A DNA stretch of 64,000 nt from a virus. The notes under the pieces were generated by a model, which saw only the letters and a list, made by a program, of their open reading frames with translations, searched no databases and had not been told where the DNA came from. The stretch is taken from the IMG/VR virus record IMGVR_UViG_3300042691_036129, positions 1 through 64,000 of that record; one strand, 5' to 3'. How positions within the stretch are numbered: position 1 is the first letter of the stretch; the number at the start of each line of letters is the position of its first letter. The translations under genes were made by a program, and so were the position numbers. Positions 8,539-17,523 of the stretch are shown one piece after another.

Positions 8539-8904
8539 TTATCTCATTTTGTATGTTCCCTCGTCATTAGAAACATCCTTTTCAATGAGATTTTGAAGTA
8601 GGTCGTCATCCAAATCAGCCATTGAGAAGCTTTCCTGTGAATTATTGGATTTTTCCCAAATACTAGACTGTAGTTTCGAAAGACTTATTTTTTTCTCAAC
8701 ACAATCGTTTACAATTTTTTGTTGTTTCTCTATAACGGGACCTATGGTTGTCATGTCTTCAGGGTCCTTTAACATTGACAACATTTTATTTTGGATACGA
8801 ATAGCGGTTTGTCTTTGTTCTACAAGTTCGTTGTATATCTCTTGCATCAAGGCAAGGATGGAGTCCTTAGTGAAATTAATTTCTTTTCTTTGTGGTCTTG
8901 GCAT
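8539..8904 (-). CDS. Small helical protein, first gene of the baseplate unit
   Basis: 121 residues, predicted mostly helical with repeated QxxI and KxxL spacing, ending in an acidic stretch (SMADLDDDLLQNLIEKD). No family recognised. It starts right after a TATTTAT box and is followed after one base by the 703-residue gene, so it probably leads this structural operon. Chaperone or structural roles are both open. Confidence 0.65.
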   Translation of the reverse strand: MPRPQRKEINFTKDSILALMQEIYNELVEQRQTAIRIQNKMLSMLKDPEDMTTIGPVIEKQQKIVNDCVEKKISLSKLQSSIWEKSNNSQESFSMADLDDDLLQNLIEKDVSNDEGTYKMR

Positions 8905-8908
8905 ATCA

Positions 8909-8915
8909 ATAAATA
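8909..8915 (-). promoter_or_regulatory. TATTTAT box (candidate late promoter, minus strand)
   Basis: Minus-strand TATTTAT, 4 bases before the start codon at 8904 and just after the stop of the sigma-factor gene. The spacing predicts a leaderless mRNA if this is a -10 type element. Confidence 0.45.
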
Positions 8916-8923
8916 CTTTTTCA

Positions 8924-9670
8924 TTAATTTTTTAATTTATGTTGAATAACCAAGTATAACTTTTTGAATCTTTTGATTGAACTTCTGATTTCTTTGGTGC
9001 TTAGATTTGTCATCTCTCTCAATGACAATAAGATTACATTTTTATTGAATTTATTGTTATCTGCGCCGGAGAAAATACTTTCGTAGTTGTCAAACAAGTC
9101 TATGAGTGCATAACCCAACTTTTTTTCATTTTCATTCAAGTTTTCTACCTCAATAAAATCCTTCAATTCTTTGAGATATTCTACAATCAATACATCTGTT
9201 TCCAAAACGTCATCATCAATTGTGTAAATCATATCTGGACGCTCTTCAATCATTGAGGATATATCCTCATAAGATATTTTTCTGTTCGTCTCTTTTTGGT
9301 CTTTAATTATTTGACCCATCAAATAATTCTTACAAATAGTGCCGAAATAAGAATAAGCTTTTTTGTTTTTAGAGGGTTTGAATTTATCCACCTTTGTCAT
9401 CAGGAAAGAATGAGTGTCAGTGTGTATTTCAATGAAATCCATATCTTTACGATACAATTTGTATCTTCGGATAATAGATGATATCATCTTATCCAAAGGA
9501 GCTCTTAGGAATTCGTTATAGATTTTATTTTTTTCTTCTGAAGATTCGGCTAACAAAAAGTTTCTTACCGCAGTCTCTTCCCTTACGTCAAAATAATTTT
9601 CTTTAACTGCTTTCCTACCCCTTTTTTTCGATGATATATCTTCTGTTAAAGCGGAGAGGGTTTCTTGCAT
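8924..9670 (-). CDS. gp55-like late-transcription sigma factor
   Basis: 248 residues. The central segment KVDKFKPSKNKKAYSYFGTI followed by CKNYLMGQIIKDQKETNRK is the sigma-70 region-2-like core seen in T4 gp55, where the protein binds host RNA polymerase core and reads the late -10 element. The C-terminal part has a helix-turn-helix-like run (SLREMTNLSTKEIRSSIKRF), more than T4 gp55 (185 residues) is known for. It ends 20 bases before a structural operon led by a TATTTAT box. The family call is good; the promoter it recognises is an inference. Confidence 0.78.
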   Translation of the reverse strand: MQETLSALTEDISSKKRGRKAVKENYFDVREETAVRNFLLAESSEEKNKIYNEFLRAPLDKMISSIIRRYKLYRKDMDFIEIHTDTHSFLMTKVDKFKPSKNKKAYSYFGTICKNYLMGQIIKDQKETNRKISYEDISSMIEERPDMIYTIDDDVLETDVLIVEYLKELKDFIEVENLNENEKKLGYALIDLFDNYESIFSGADNNKFNKNVILLSLREMTNLSTKEIRSSIKRFKKLYLVIQHKLKN

Positions 9671-10476
9671 TACGCATTTGGTGATTCATATTTTATGACT
9701 CTGTCGTCAGTAAAGAAATATTCTTTCTTGGCTGTCTGTAGCCAAAACTTAACTTCATCTTCTAACATTTTCGAATCACCATTTTTGTAATTCCAAAATA
9801 TTGAACCCTCTCTAAGGTTAACGTGTTTGTAACCAAGTTTGGGTATAGTCATAATAGAAACTGAATTATACGTAAGTCTCAAAAGGAACTCATAAATAAA
9901 AGTGAGTTTGATTGAGGGTTTGAAACCACCAAAATCATCAATCAAAGATTTTTTGAATACTGACCCTGCGGTTTGGAAGTTCTGATAATCTTGAAGTGTG
10001 TCATTTGTCAAGAATCCCATTTCTTGTGTAAAGTTTGCCGCAAACGTTGCTTCATTTGTGAAACCAGCGAAGGTCCCTTTTTCGTCCACTTCGACAACTA
10101 CTGGTAAGAACATCTGAACATCAGGATATGATTCAGCGTATTTCTTTACATTTTTGAACCAAATATTTGAGTATTCATCATCAAATTCAAAAAGAGAAAT
10201 CCAAGTTGCTTTCGCATTTTTAATTCCGAAGTTGACTTGAGAACAGTAATTAGGTTTTTGACTCCACTCTAATAATTTTACATTCAGATTTTCGAAATTA
10301 TAACTTTTCAAAAATTCTTGAAGTGATTCTTCAATTGAATGAACGATTAGAATTTCCTCTAGCTCTACAGACTGATTTTTGATTGAATTGATTGCTTTAT
10401 TAAAATACTCTTCAAAGTCTTTTGCTTTAGAAGATTTGATAGGTAATATTACAGATACTGAAAATTTGTTTTCCAT
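9670..10476 (-). CDS. Family 2-like glycosyltransferase
   Basis: 268 residues. The start FSVSVILPIKSSKAKDF and INSIKNQSVELEEILIVHS match the GT-A/GT2 nucleotide-sugar fold. WISLFEFDDEYSNIW supplies the acidic DxD-like metal-binding site (FDDE). It probably transfers a sugar from a nucleotide donor in the cytoplasm; donor and acceptor cannot be read. Its start is one base from the next gene of the glycan block, and its stop overlaps the start codon of the sigma gene. Confidence 0.8.
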   Translation of the reverse strand: MENKFSVSVILPIKSSKAKDFEEYFNKAINSIKNQSVELEEILIVHSIEESLQEFLKSYNFENLNVKLLEWSQKPNYCSQVNFGIKNAKATWISLFEFDDEYSNIWFKNVKKYAESYPDVQMFLPVVVEVDEKGTFAGFTNEATFAANFTQEMGFLTNDTLQDYQNFQTAGSVFKKSLIDDFGGFKPSIKLTFIYEFLLRLTYNSVSIMTIPKLGYKHVNLREGSIFWNYKNGDSKMLEDEVKFWLQTAKKEYFFTDDRVIKYESPNA

Positions 10477-10477
10477 A

Positions 10478-11527
10478 TTAGTTTTCTGTTTTTGACATTT
10501 GTTCTTTAAATGAGTTTGCTCTTGTGGTTAGATACGATTGAAATAGTTCAACTGCGTTCTCTTCAAACTCTTGTTTATTTGAGAAAGTTTCTGCTGTTTT
10601 TTGAAATTGTTCGTAAAGTTCAGGTTTGATGTTATCCTCCAACCAATTTTGAACAAAATCTGCTAATACATCAGGGAATAATGTTTGGTCTGTAATCCAT
10701 ATCCCATTGTCTTCGTTCATCCAATCGGGCATCAAATCTGGAATTTTGCCAATACAAGGAACACCACATTTCATGGATTCTAAAGGAAATGTTCCAAATC
10801 CACTCTTATCGTCAATCCAAACGCTGACAAAACATTCTTTCAAAGAGTTTGCAAATTCTGTTTCCGACAACCCTCTTAAGTCTCGGAAGGTAAACCATCT
10901 ATATTGTGGAAACCTGAGATAAAAAGTTTTGATTATGTTCACCGCATCAGATTGTTCTTTGGTGTGAATACCAATAATCGGCATTGGTGGTAAATTTTTT
11001 GGTTGGAACTTATCATTTATATAAGGTTTCAAAACATCAATTGAGGATTGTCTCATTACCTTCTCGATATATTCTTTTTGTTTGAAATTGGTAGTTATAC
11101 ATTTGTAAAATCCAAACTGTGACCACGATTGACCTGGATTGAGAGTTTCTAACATGTGAGCATATTGTTGAGTTATAACAATTTTAGCACATGGCAATTG
11201 TTTAACTTGCTCCATAACGTATCCAAATATCTCGGGGATTACCAAAAAGTCTTCGGGAGAAATTTCTAAATTCTCACCTTCAATTGTTTTATGAGGAATC
11301 TTCATGTATTCCTCACCCATCCAATTTACACCTAAGTAATCTTTCTTTTCATGTAAAATGATTGGATTGAATCCATTATCCAAAAGGGTTTTTGCAACTT
11401 GATAGATAAATCTAACAGAAGCTTTAGCGTTGTTTTTGGTATCTTGAACCAAAAAATAAATTCTGGCTTTTTTGTCTTCCAAATTTTTGATTGAAATTTC
11501 TAATTTTTCTTTTACTGGTGCCTGCAT
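10478..11527 (-). CDS. GT-B (GT4-like) glycosyltransferase
   Basis: 349 residues. The first ARIYFLVQDTKNNAKASVRF domain and the C-terminal SGFGTFPLESMKCGVPCIG motif are the two halves of a GT-B enzyme; the latter is the donor-phosphate/ribose-binding E-x7-E-like region of GT4 family members. Retaining glycosyl transfer is expected. It is the downstream neighbour of an unknown small gene and directly precedes the GT2 gene. Confidence 0.8.
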   Translation of the reverse strand: MQAPVKEKLEISIKNLEDKKARIYFLVQDTKNNAKASVRFIYQVAKTLLDNGFNPIILHEKKDYLGVNWMGEEYMKIPHKTIEGENLEISPEDFLVIPEIFGYVMEQVKQLPCAKIVITQQYAHMLETLNPGQSWSQFGFYKCITTNFKQKEYIEKVMRQSSIDVLKPYINDKFQPKNLPPMPIIGIHTKEQSDAVNIIKTFYLRFPQYRWFTFRDLRGLSETEFANSLKECFVSVWIDDKSGFGTFPLESMKCGVPCIGKIPDLMPDWMNEDNGIWITDQTLFPDVLADFVQNWLEDNIKPELYEQFQKTAETFSNKQEFEENAVELFQSYLTTRANSFKEQMSKTEN

Positions 11528-11528
11528 A

Positions 11529-11810
11529 TCAATAATGATTTATTAATTTTTTGTTTAGTAAGGTATTAAATGCCAATTTGAACGGTATACTAACGTTCTT
11601 CGGATTGTTTAAACCTAACTTATCTTCGAGAGGTTCCTGTTCTGATAGAACAGTTTCTAATAATAATTTTATGAGTTCAAATTTAATAACATTTATTCTC
11701 ATTTCAGATGTTCCTGAAAGTGGCTCGTAGTTTTCATCATTGGACATGTCTAAATAATTTTCGACTTTATCCAAATCGATATAATAAGTTTCACCTAAAA
11801 CACTAATCAT
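11529..11810 (-). CDS. Hypothetical protein
   Basis: 93 residues, acidic and helical (VIKFELIKLLLETVLSEQEP). No family recognised. It overlaps the degenerate HAD gene by eight bases and precedes a glycosyltransferase by one base, so it is part of the same coupled transcript. Confidence 0.6.
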   Translation of the reverse strand: MISVLGETYYIDLDKVENYLDMSNDENYEPLSGTSEMRINVIKFELIKLLLETVLSEQEPLEDKLGLNNPKNVSIPFKLAFNTLLNKKLINHY

Positions 11811-12396
11811 AAAGTTTGTTCAATTTTGATTTCAATTCTCCTATCGACTGAATTGAATGGTTTGTATTTATATCCTTATTGTATGACGTTTCATATTTAA
11901 TGACTTCCACATTAGAAGGATGATTTAATAATAGGTTTGGATTTGCAGTAAGTAAAACGTCTACGCTGTCCCAAAGATAATTTATTGTAGATTCACTATA
12001 AAATTTGACGTTTTCTGTAAGACATCCGAACTTGGATAGAAAAAATAAAGAAGCTGGTTTCGATTTTCCTATTTCGTCAGAAACAACAATAATATCATGT
12101 TCTTCTCTCATGTCCAAATAAAAATCATTAAAATCATTCATACCGTTATATTCCTTAGAACCGGCATGACCGAATATTTCCATAGTATACTCTTTGTATA
12201 AGAAATTATATAATTCATCTTCATCTTTAAATTTAAGATGTTTCATAATTTCTAAGGAATTCAATTCTGAAAAAACTTCACCTTTAGGTTCTTCGTCATC
12301 ATCGAAACGATTTTCTATAAACCACTTCTCATAAACTTCTTGAATCTTTTTTAAGGTGTCTCTTAAAACTCCATTTATTTCGATTCCAATTCTCAT
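11803..12396 (-). CDS. HAD-like protein with catalytic aspartates replaced
   Basis: 197 residues with the layout of 5'(3')-deoxyribonucleotidase-like HAD proteins: a first strand plus loop IGIEINGVLRDT, a VVSDE strand end, and a KSKPASLFFLSKFG helix. Motif I should be DxDGV; here it reads EINGV, so both the nucleophile and the acid/base Asp are missing, and the motif IV position reads TANP rather than DD. Phosphatase activity is therefore unlikely; a binding or regulatory role is inferred. It overlaps the PhoH gene by four bases. Confidence 0.65.
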   Translation of the reverse strand: MRIGIEINGVLRDTLKKIQEVYEKWFIENRFDDDEEPKGEVFSELNSLEIMKHLKFKDEDELYNFLYKEYTMEIFGHAGSKEYNGMNDFNDFYLDMREEHDIIVVSDEIGKSKPASLFFLSKFGCLTENVKFYSESTINYLWDSVDVLLTANPNLLLNHPSNVEVIKYETSYNKDINTNHSIQSIGELKSKLNKLYD

Positions 12397-13127
12397 TGTT
12401 CGTATTTTTTTAATATTTTCGAAATCAATGGATTTCTAACTACATCATAAGGTTTGAATTCGAAAATGCCAACATCTTCAATGTCATCGAATCTTCTAAT
12501 CACGTCCCATAAACCTGTTTGTGTTTTATCTTTATGTCTGTCAAATTGTTCCAAATCCCCTGATATGAAAAATTTCGAATTGAATCCTATTCTTGTCAAT
12601 AATAATTTCATTTGACTCGGAGTTGAGTTTTGAGCTTCTTCGAAAATGAGTATTGAATTATCAATATTCATACCTCTCATATAAGCTAATGCAAAGACCT
12701 CAATAGCTTCAGCTTCCTTAAGTTTTTCTCTCGTCTCTTTACCTATTATTTTATTCAAAAGATAGTATGATGGAAAAATGTATGGGTCTAACTTTTCTTC
12801 AACGCCACCAGGTAAACTACCTAATTTTTCTTCTGCCTCCACCGCCGGTCTGACGATGATAATCTTTTCGAAAGGAGTTAGAGGGTCAGAAAGTAAGTCT
12901 ATTGCACATTTCATTGCAACATAACTTTTACCAACACCTGCTGGTCCTGAACAGATTGTAATTTGATTATTTAAAAGTGTGTCGTAATATATTTTTTGAT
13001 TTTCAGATAAAAATTTTTGTTTGGTTTTCTTTTTTACTATCGAACAAATTAAGTCTTTCTTTGTTTTTATTTGTGCCTCATCTCTCTGAGCGGTCGTTCC
13101 ACTCAACTTTCTCGTCGTTTTTGCCAT
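12393..13127 (-). CDS. phoH: PhoH-like ATPase
   Basis: 244 residues. Walker A GPAGVGKS at residues 61-68, Walker B region ILIFEEAQNS, then SQMKLLLTRIGFNSKFFISG and DLEQFD are diagnostic of PhoH. The family is a RecD-like P-loop ATPase common in aquatic phages; RNA helicase or RNase-linked roles have been proposed and its phage role is unsettled. A basic N-terminal extension of about 40 residues precedes the core. Confidence 0.92.
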   Translation of the reverse strand: MAKTTRKLSGTTAQRDEAQIKTKKDLICSIVKKKTKQKFLSENQKIYYDTLLNNQITICSGPAGVGKSYVAMKCAIDLLSDPLTPFEKIIIVRPAVEAEEKLGSLPGGVEEKLDPYIFPSYYLLNKIIGKETREKLKEAEAIEVFALAYMRGMNIDNSILIFEEAQNSTPSQMKLLLTRIGFNSKFFISGDLEQFDRHKDKTQTGLWDVIRRFDDIEDVGIFEFKPYDVVRNPLISKILKKYEQ

Positions 13128-13143
13128 TGTATAAATTTAATTT

Positions 13144-13530
13144 TTATCTTTTGTAGTTCACATATTCTTTTACTTCTCTTATTTCAGATGAAGTGATTGA
13201 ATTGATTTCGTTTTTCAATTCGAATCTTCTGTCGTTTGTGATATACACTTTTCTAGCCAAATCTATAAACTCACCCTCGAATTTACTTTCAAGTTCCAAA
13301 ACTCTGAGTCTATCCTCAATTTCCCACAGATTTGAGTTTGTGTTTACCAAATCGTGGTATAAATTTTCAATTGTCATATCGTTCAAATATTCTGAAGACA
13401 AGTTGTAAAGTAACTCGAATTCCTTTTTGATGTATTCAAGTTTTTCTGTATTTTTTACTTTTGTCTTTTTTACTTGAAGGATGGAAAGTTTATCAATTAA
13501 CTCTCCGACACTAACAGGGACATTTATCAT
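13144..13530 (-). CDS. DUF6165-like small protein
   Basis: 128 residues. INVPVSVGELIDKLSILQVK, the NLWEIEDRLRVLE segment and IDLARKVYITNDRRFELKN fit the DUF6165-type family, which often sits with LPS and glycosyltransferase genes. It is all-helical with no catalytic motif I can name. Location between the GDP-sugar epimerase and PhoH fits that association. Confidence 0.7.
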   Translation of the reverse strand: MINVPVSVGELIDKLSILQVKKTKVKNTEKLEYIKKEFELLYNLSSEYLNDMTIENLYHDLVNTNSNLWEIEDRLRVLELESKFEGEFIDLARKVYITNDRRFELKNEINSITSSEIREVKEYVNYKR

Positions 13531-13531
13531 T

Positions 13532-14632
13532 TTATTTAATTTTTTTTCTAATTGGATTGTTTATTTCTCTTCTATAAACTGTTTTACCATTGTCAGGTGT
13601 TTCATATATCCAAGGGGTTTGTGTCTCATAGTCATCAACCTGAGATTTAATCCATTGATATGTTTTTCTTATACCAACTTCTAAAGGTTGACTAACTTCC
13701 CATCCAATTTTTTCTCTATATAACTTGTTGTCTGAGTTTCTTCCCTTAACACCCAACGGACACTTGAAACCGTATTTTTTTTCAAACTCTCGACCTGCAA
13801 TATTTTTGACTTTTAATTTCTTACCTGAAATATTGATTGCTAGAATTGCTAATTCGTTGATTGAAACCATTTCTTCACTTCCTATGTTGACAGGTCCGGT
13901 AAAGTCAGACTTCATTAATCTTAACACAGCTTCTACACATTCGTCTACATAAAGAAATGAACGGGTTTGATTACCCTCTCCCCAAACCTCTATCTCATCA
14001 CCGTCTTTTGATTCTGCAGCTTTTCTACACATCGCTGCGGGTGATTTTTCTCTACCCCCTTTCCAAGTTCCTTGAGGTCCAAAAATATTATGAAATCTTG
14101 CTATTCTAACATTGAGTCCATAGTTTCTATGAAATGAAAGGAATACTCTCTCTGAGAATAACTTTTCCCATCCGTATTCCGAATCTGGATTTGCAGGATA
14201 TGCTGAAGATTCTTCACAATTTGGATTGTTGGGGTCTAATTGATTGTGCTCGGGATACATACAAGCAGAAGAAGAGTAAAAAACCTTTCCTACTTTTTTC
14301 TTAACACATTCTCTTGCAACATTGAGATTAATCATTGCTGAGTTATACATTACATCTGCATCGTGTTCTCCTGTGAAAATATACAAAGCACCCCCCATAT
14401 CTGCAGCTAACTGATAAATTTCGTCAACACCTTCTTCGATTACCAATTCCACAACCTTTGGGTCAGTCAAATCACCCAAAATAAATTCATCACATATTTC
14501 ATCTTGGAAAAAGTATTCATGTTTTTTTATATCACATATTCTAACGTGACATCCTTCTTCTTTTAATCTTTTAGCCAAATGCCCCCCTATGAATCCTCCA
14601 CCACCTAAAACAACTACTTTTTTTTGTTTCAT
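13532..14632 (-). CDS. GDP-mannose 3,5-epimerase-like SDR enzyme
   Basis: 366 residues, the usual length for the family. VVVLGGGGFIGGHLAKRL is the NAD Rossmann motif; AADMGGALYIF, SSSACMYPEHNQL, YGWEKLFSERV (YxxxK) and RFHNIFGPQGTWKGGREKSP are hallmarks of GDP-mannose 3',5'-epimerase, which makes GDP-L-galactose and GDP-L-gulose. It would supply an activated deoxy- or hexose sugar for the transferases around it. Exact product specificity cannot be read from sequence alone. Confidence 0.85.
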   Translation of the reverse strand: MKQKKVVVLGGGGFIGGHLAKRLKEEGCHVRICDIKKHEYFFQDEICDEFILGDLTDPKVVELVIEEGVDEIYQLAADMGGALYIFTGEHDADVMYNSAMINLNVARECVKKKVGKVFYSSSACMYPEHNQLDPNNPNCEESSAYPANPDSEYGWEKLFSERVFLSFHRNYGLNVRIARFHNIFGPQGTWKGGREKSPAAMCRKAAESKDGDEIEVWGEGNQTRSFLYVDECVEAVLRLMKSDFTGPVNIGSEEMVSINELAILAINISGKKLKVKNIAGREFEKKYGFKCPLGVKGRNSDNKLYREKIGWEVSQPLEVGIRKTYQWIKSQVDDYETQTPWIYETPDNGKTVYRREINNPIRKKIK

Positions 14633-14633
14633 A

Positions 14634-15449
14634 CTAATTTGTCATTTCATTTATAATTTTATTGATACCCTCTTTCAAGGATATCTCAGGTTTCCAAAAA
14701 TTCAATATGTAAGGGTCGGGTTCGTTCTTTTTATTAAGTTGAACAGAATCTTTTTCGGTTGAAGGAATGACTTCACAAGGAATTGTCTCACGAATAATAT
14801 TTGCAACTTCTAAAATTGTATTCCATTCAAAATTTGTTATGTGTAGGTTTTTTGACCTATCAATCTCATTATATTTTTGTGAAAGAATATACAAACAATT
14901 TGAACAATCCTCAGCATGTAAAAACTGTCTTTCTTCTGTTCCATCGGTCATCATTGTAATTTGACCTTTTTTAGCCTTTAATATGAAATCAGTCACAACG
15001 TGTGATTTTTCCAAATCATGTTCAGGTCCATACACGTTCCAAAACTTGACTGTGACTCCATTCAGTGCAGTTGAGAAAATCTCACCTAAACTTTTACAAA
15101 CTCCATATGGTGAATATGACATATTTGCCATTTGTGATGATGCAAATATAAAAGGTTTGTTATGTTTTTTCAAACTTTCAAAAGTGTATAGTGTTAGCTT
15201 TGTATTATTTTCAATAAATTCATATGTGTGTTGATATTTTTTCAAATATCTTGAACCACCAACATCAAAAGCCAAGAACATCACAAAATCAGATTCCATC
15301 ACCAAATCATCAATGATATTTGGTATTCTTAAATCTTGACTGGGTATTTTAGCGTTATCAAATTCTATTACTGTTTCCCCTTTGTTTCTGAGGAATTTAC
15401 ATAATTCCATTCCGATTTGTCCTTCGGAGCCTAAAACAAGATATTTCAT
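14634..15449 (-). CDS. NAD(P)-dependent nucleotide-sugar epimerase/dehydratase
   Basis: 271 residues. MKYLVLGSEGQIGMELCKFL is a GxxGxxG Rossmann start; FASSQMANMSYSPYGVCKSL holds the SDR Ser and the YxxxK pair; KFWNVYGPEHDLEKSHVV and ERQFLHAEDC are typical of extended SDR sugar epimerases. Substrate is unknown. The start codon overlaps the stop of the GT10 gene, implying co-translation. Confidence 0.82.
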   Translation of the reverse strand: MKYLVLGSEGQIGMELCKFLRNKGETVIEFDNAKIPSQDLRIPNIIDDLVMESDFVMFLAFDVGGSRYLKKYQHTYEFIENNTKLTLYTFESLKKHNKPFIFASSQMANMSYSPYGVCKSLGEIFSTALNGVTVKFWNVYGPEHDLEKSHVVTDFILKAKKGQITMMTDGTEERQFLHAEDCSNCLYILSQKYNEIDRSKNLHITNFEWNTILEVANIIRETIPCEVIPSTEKDSVQLNKKNEPDPYILNFWKPEISLKEGINKIINEMTN

Positions 15450-16282
15450 TAGAATAAATTTTTAAGATAGTTTTCCCACATGTAATCTTCTGCTAGTGGT
15501 AATTCCAACGCTTTCTTGAAATTTCTTTCAATTGCGGGCATCATGGACTGATATTTTTCTACAGTTAAACTTGACAAGTCGGGGTCATCCTCCAAGAATA
15601 TTACTCCTGTTGGGTCGAAGTATTTCTCAACGACCTTCCTCGAACCATAATATACAGGGACAGTTCCCATAACAAAATTATCTGTAAGTTTCTCTGTGAA
15701 GTATGTGTCAGAATTATCATTTTCAATTGAGACTGAAAACATATAATCTCTCAATCCATCCTCTTTATCGTTTATTTGGTGGGGTCTGCCTGAACCGAAT
15801 AGGTCCACTTTATCTTTCAATCTCTCAACCCATTGTAGTCTGTTTTGGTGACCCCTCAACCATCCTTTATTGGATGCAATCATGGATACAAGTTTAGTTT
15901 TTGGGTGTATCATTCTATTTCTTTCCCAAATCCAAGGAACCGCATTTGATATATTGTAAACAAATGGTGCACCCATTTCGACAAGACTATCCATACAAGT
16001 GAATATCCACTTATAATGTTCCCTTGTTTTGTCAATATTATCTAAGAGATATTTGATTGTGTGCTCATTCATCTGTGGTGATTCGAGTAACCATCCAATT
16101 TTTTCTCTTGATGGGTCATTGAATCCCCAATCTTTAATGTAGTTATCAACATATACACTAACTTCGTGTGGTGTTTCAGTTTCTCTAGATAGCCATTGTA
16201 TATACTTTGGCATGTTGCGGTTTGATGAACAATCATATTCACCCCACCAATCTGATACTTTCCTGATTAATTTTTTTTCCAT
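15449..16282 (-). CDS. GT10-like alpha-1,3-fucosyltransferase
   Basis: 277 residues. The C-terminal core FSVSIENDNSDTYFTEKLTD followed by NFVMGTVPVYYGSRKV is the GT10 signature, the GDP-fucose-binding region. The N-terminal half holds acceptor-side sequence (FTCMDSLVEMGAPFVYN). Inverting transfer of L-fucose or a related GDP-sugar is expected. It follows the two TylF-like methyltransferases, which could methylate the sugars added. Confidence 0.82.
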   Translation of the reverse strand: MEKKLIRKVSDWWGEYDCSSNRNMPKYIQWLSRETETPHEVSVYVDNYIKDWGFNDPSREKIGWLLESPQMNEHTIKYLLDNIDKTREHYKWIFTCMDSLVEMGAPFVYNISNAVPWIWERNRMIHPKTKLVSMIASNKGWLRGHQNRLQWVERLKDKVDLFGSGRPHQINDKEDGLRDYMFSVSIENDNSDTYFTEKLTDNFVMGTVPVYYGSRKVVEKYFDPTGVIFLEDDPDLSSLTVEKYQSMMPAIERNFKKALELPLAEDYMWENYLKNLF

Positions 16283-16285
16283 TTT

Positions 16286-16894
16286 TTATCTTTTAATATA
16301 TGCTCCACCATAAGTCCCATTATGGGTTAATTCAAATTGGAGATTATGTTTATTTATCCATTCGTTGAAGGCCTGCCTTTCGTGATGGTCATATTCAGAA
16401 TTCCCACCATGCCAATCATCAAATCTTATGAAAACCTCTGACCATTCACATTTTAACAAAAATTCGAGTGATGATACCGTTGGTTCATATATGTCTACAT
16501 CAACATTACATATAGAAATTTTTCCGATTCCGTAATCTGATGGATGTGTTAATTTGTGAATATCTGAGATAATTGGTTTTATATTTGGCTTACTTGATAG
16601 TTTTTGCAGGGCCTCATCTATTGTTTTTGGAAACTCGCAACCTTTTGCGTTCCATGCACCCAACGCAAAAGAACCTTCCCTCCAATCACTTGAGGATGGT
16701 AATGGTTTGGAACTTTTTCCAAGTCCTTGAAAATGGTCAATTGTGAATACTGTTTTGTCAGGAAACATTGTGGCAAGTTGGATTGCACTTTGACAAGTGC
16801 AAGTTCCAAACTCCAAAACATCACCAATTAGAGAATATTTTTTCGATATCTCTTTTAAAATTTCTAATTTACATGAAAGGTTTGAGTTGTTCAT
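16286..16894 (-). CDS. TylF/MycF-like O-methyltransferase, copy 1
   Basis: 202 residues. GDVLEFGTCTCQSAIQLATM is the SAM-binding motif I; VFTIDHFQGL the motif II acid region; ISICNVDVDIYEPTVSSLEF and IRFDDWHGG carry the metal-binding Asp residues of macrocin-type sugar O-methyltransferases. Likely substrate is a sugar hydroxyl. It overlaps its paralogue's stop by four bases. One oddity is CTCQS in place of GTFTGGS in the SAM loop of the paralogue, so activity may differ. Confidence 0.8.
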   Translation of the reverse strand: MNNSNLSCKLEILKEISKKYSLIGDVLEFGTCTCQSAIQLATMFPDKTVFTIDHFQGLGKSSKPLPSSSDWREGSFALGAWNAKGCEFPKTIDEALQKLSSKPNIKPIISDIHKLTHPSDYGIGKISICNVDVDIYEPTVSSLEFLLKCEWSEVFIRFDDWHGGNSEYDHHERQAFNEWINKHNLQFELTHNGTYGGAYIKR

Positions 16895-17523
16895 CTTGCT
16901 CTTTTTACGTGGACCCCACCTATATAACCACCGTGAGTTATTTGGAAATCATATTTATATTTTTCAATCCACTCTACGAATGCTAAACGTTCATGTTGGT
17001 CGTATTCGGATTCACCTCCGTGCCAATCGTCAAACCTGATGAATATCTCGGACCATTCGCATTTTGTTAAAAACTCTAATGAAGAAACTGCTGGTTCATA
17101 AATGTCAACATCAAGGTTACATATGGAAATTTTTGAGATATTATAATCCGAAGGTTCAGTTAAGTCATGGATATCCGATATAATCATTTCGATATTATTA
17201 TGACCTTTGAATCTATTTTTAAGTTCTTCTATAGATTTTGGAACACTAGAAATATGTTTATACAAAGGATTGTCCAAAGCAAATGCTCTCTCAATCCAAT
17301 CACTATCTTTAGGAACGTTTTTGTTTGTTTTTTCTAACCCTTGAAAATGGTCTATTGTGAAGATGGTTTTATCGGGGAAAAGACCTGAAAGGACTTTGGT
17401 GCTCCCACCTGTGAAAGTTCCAAATTCAATTACATCACCATCCAATTTGAAGTTTCGAGATGTAACAATTTTTTTTACGTCAGATATTTGACAAGATTCG
17501 CTGTTTGGACTTGTATTAATCAT
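16891..17523 (-). CDS. TylF/MycF-like O-methyltransferase, copy 2
   Basis: 210 residues, closely related to the downstream copy over the whole length (shared FPDKT-FTIDHFQGL, DVDIYEP-VSSLEF and IRFDDWHGG segments). The SAM loop is the more standard FGTFTGGSTKVL. The tandem arrangement and similarity indicate a gene duplication followed by divergence in the substrate-side region around residues 60-110. It overlaps the GT11 gene by eight bases. Confidence 0.8.
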   Translation of the reverse strand: MINTSPNSESCQISDVKKIVTSRNFKLDGDVIEFGTFTGGSTKVLSGLFPDKTIFTIDHFQGLEKTNKNVPKDSDWIERAFALDNPLYKHISSVPKSIEELKNRFKGHNNIEMIISDIHDLTEPSDYNISKISICNLDVDIYEPAVSSLEFLTKCEWSEIFIRFDDWHGGESEYDQHERLAFVEWIEKYKYDFQITHGGYIGGVHVKRAR

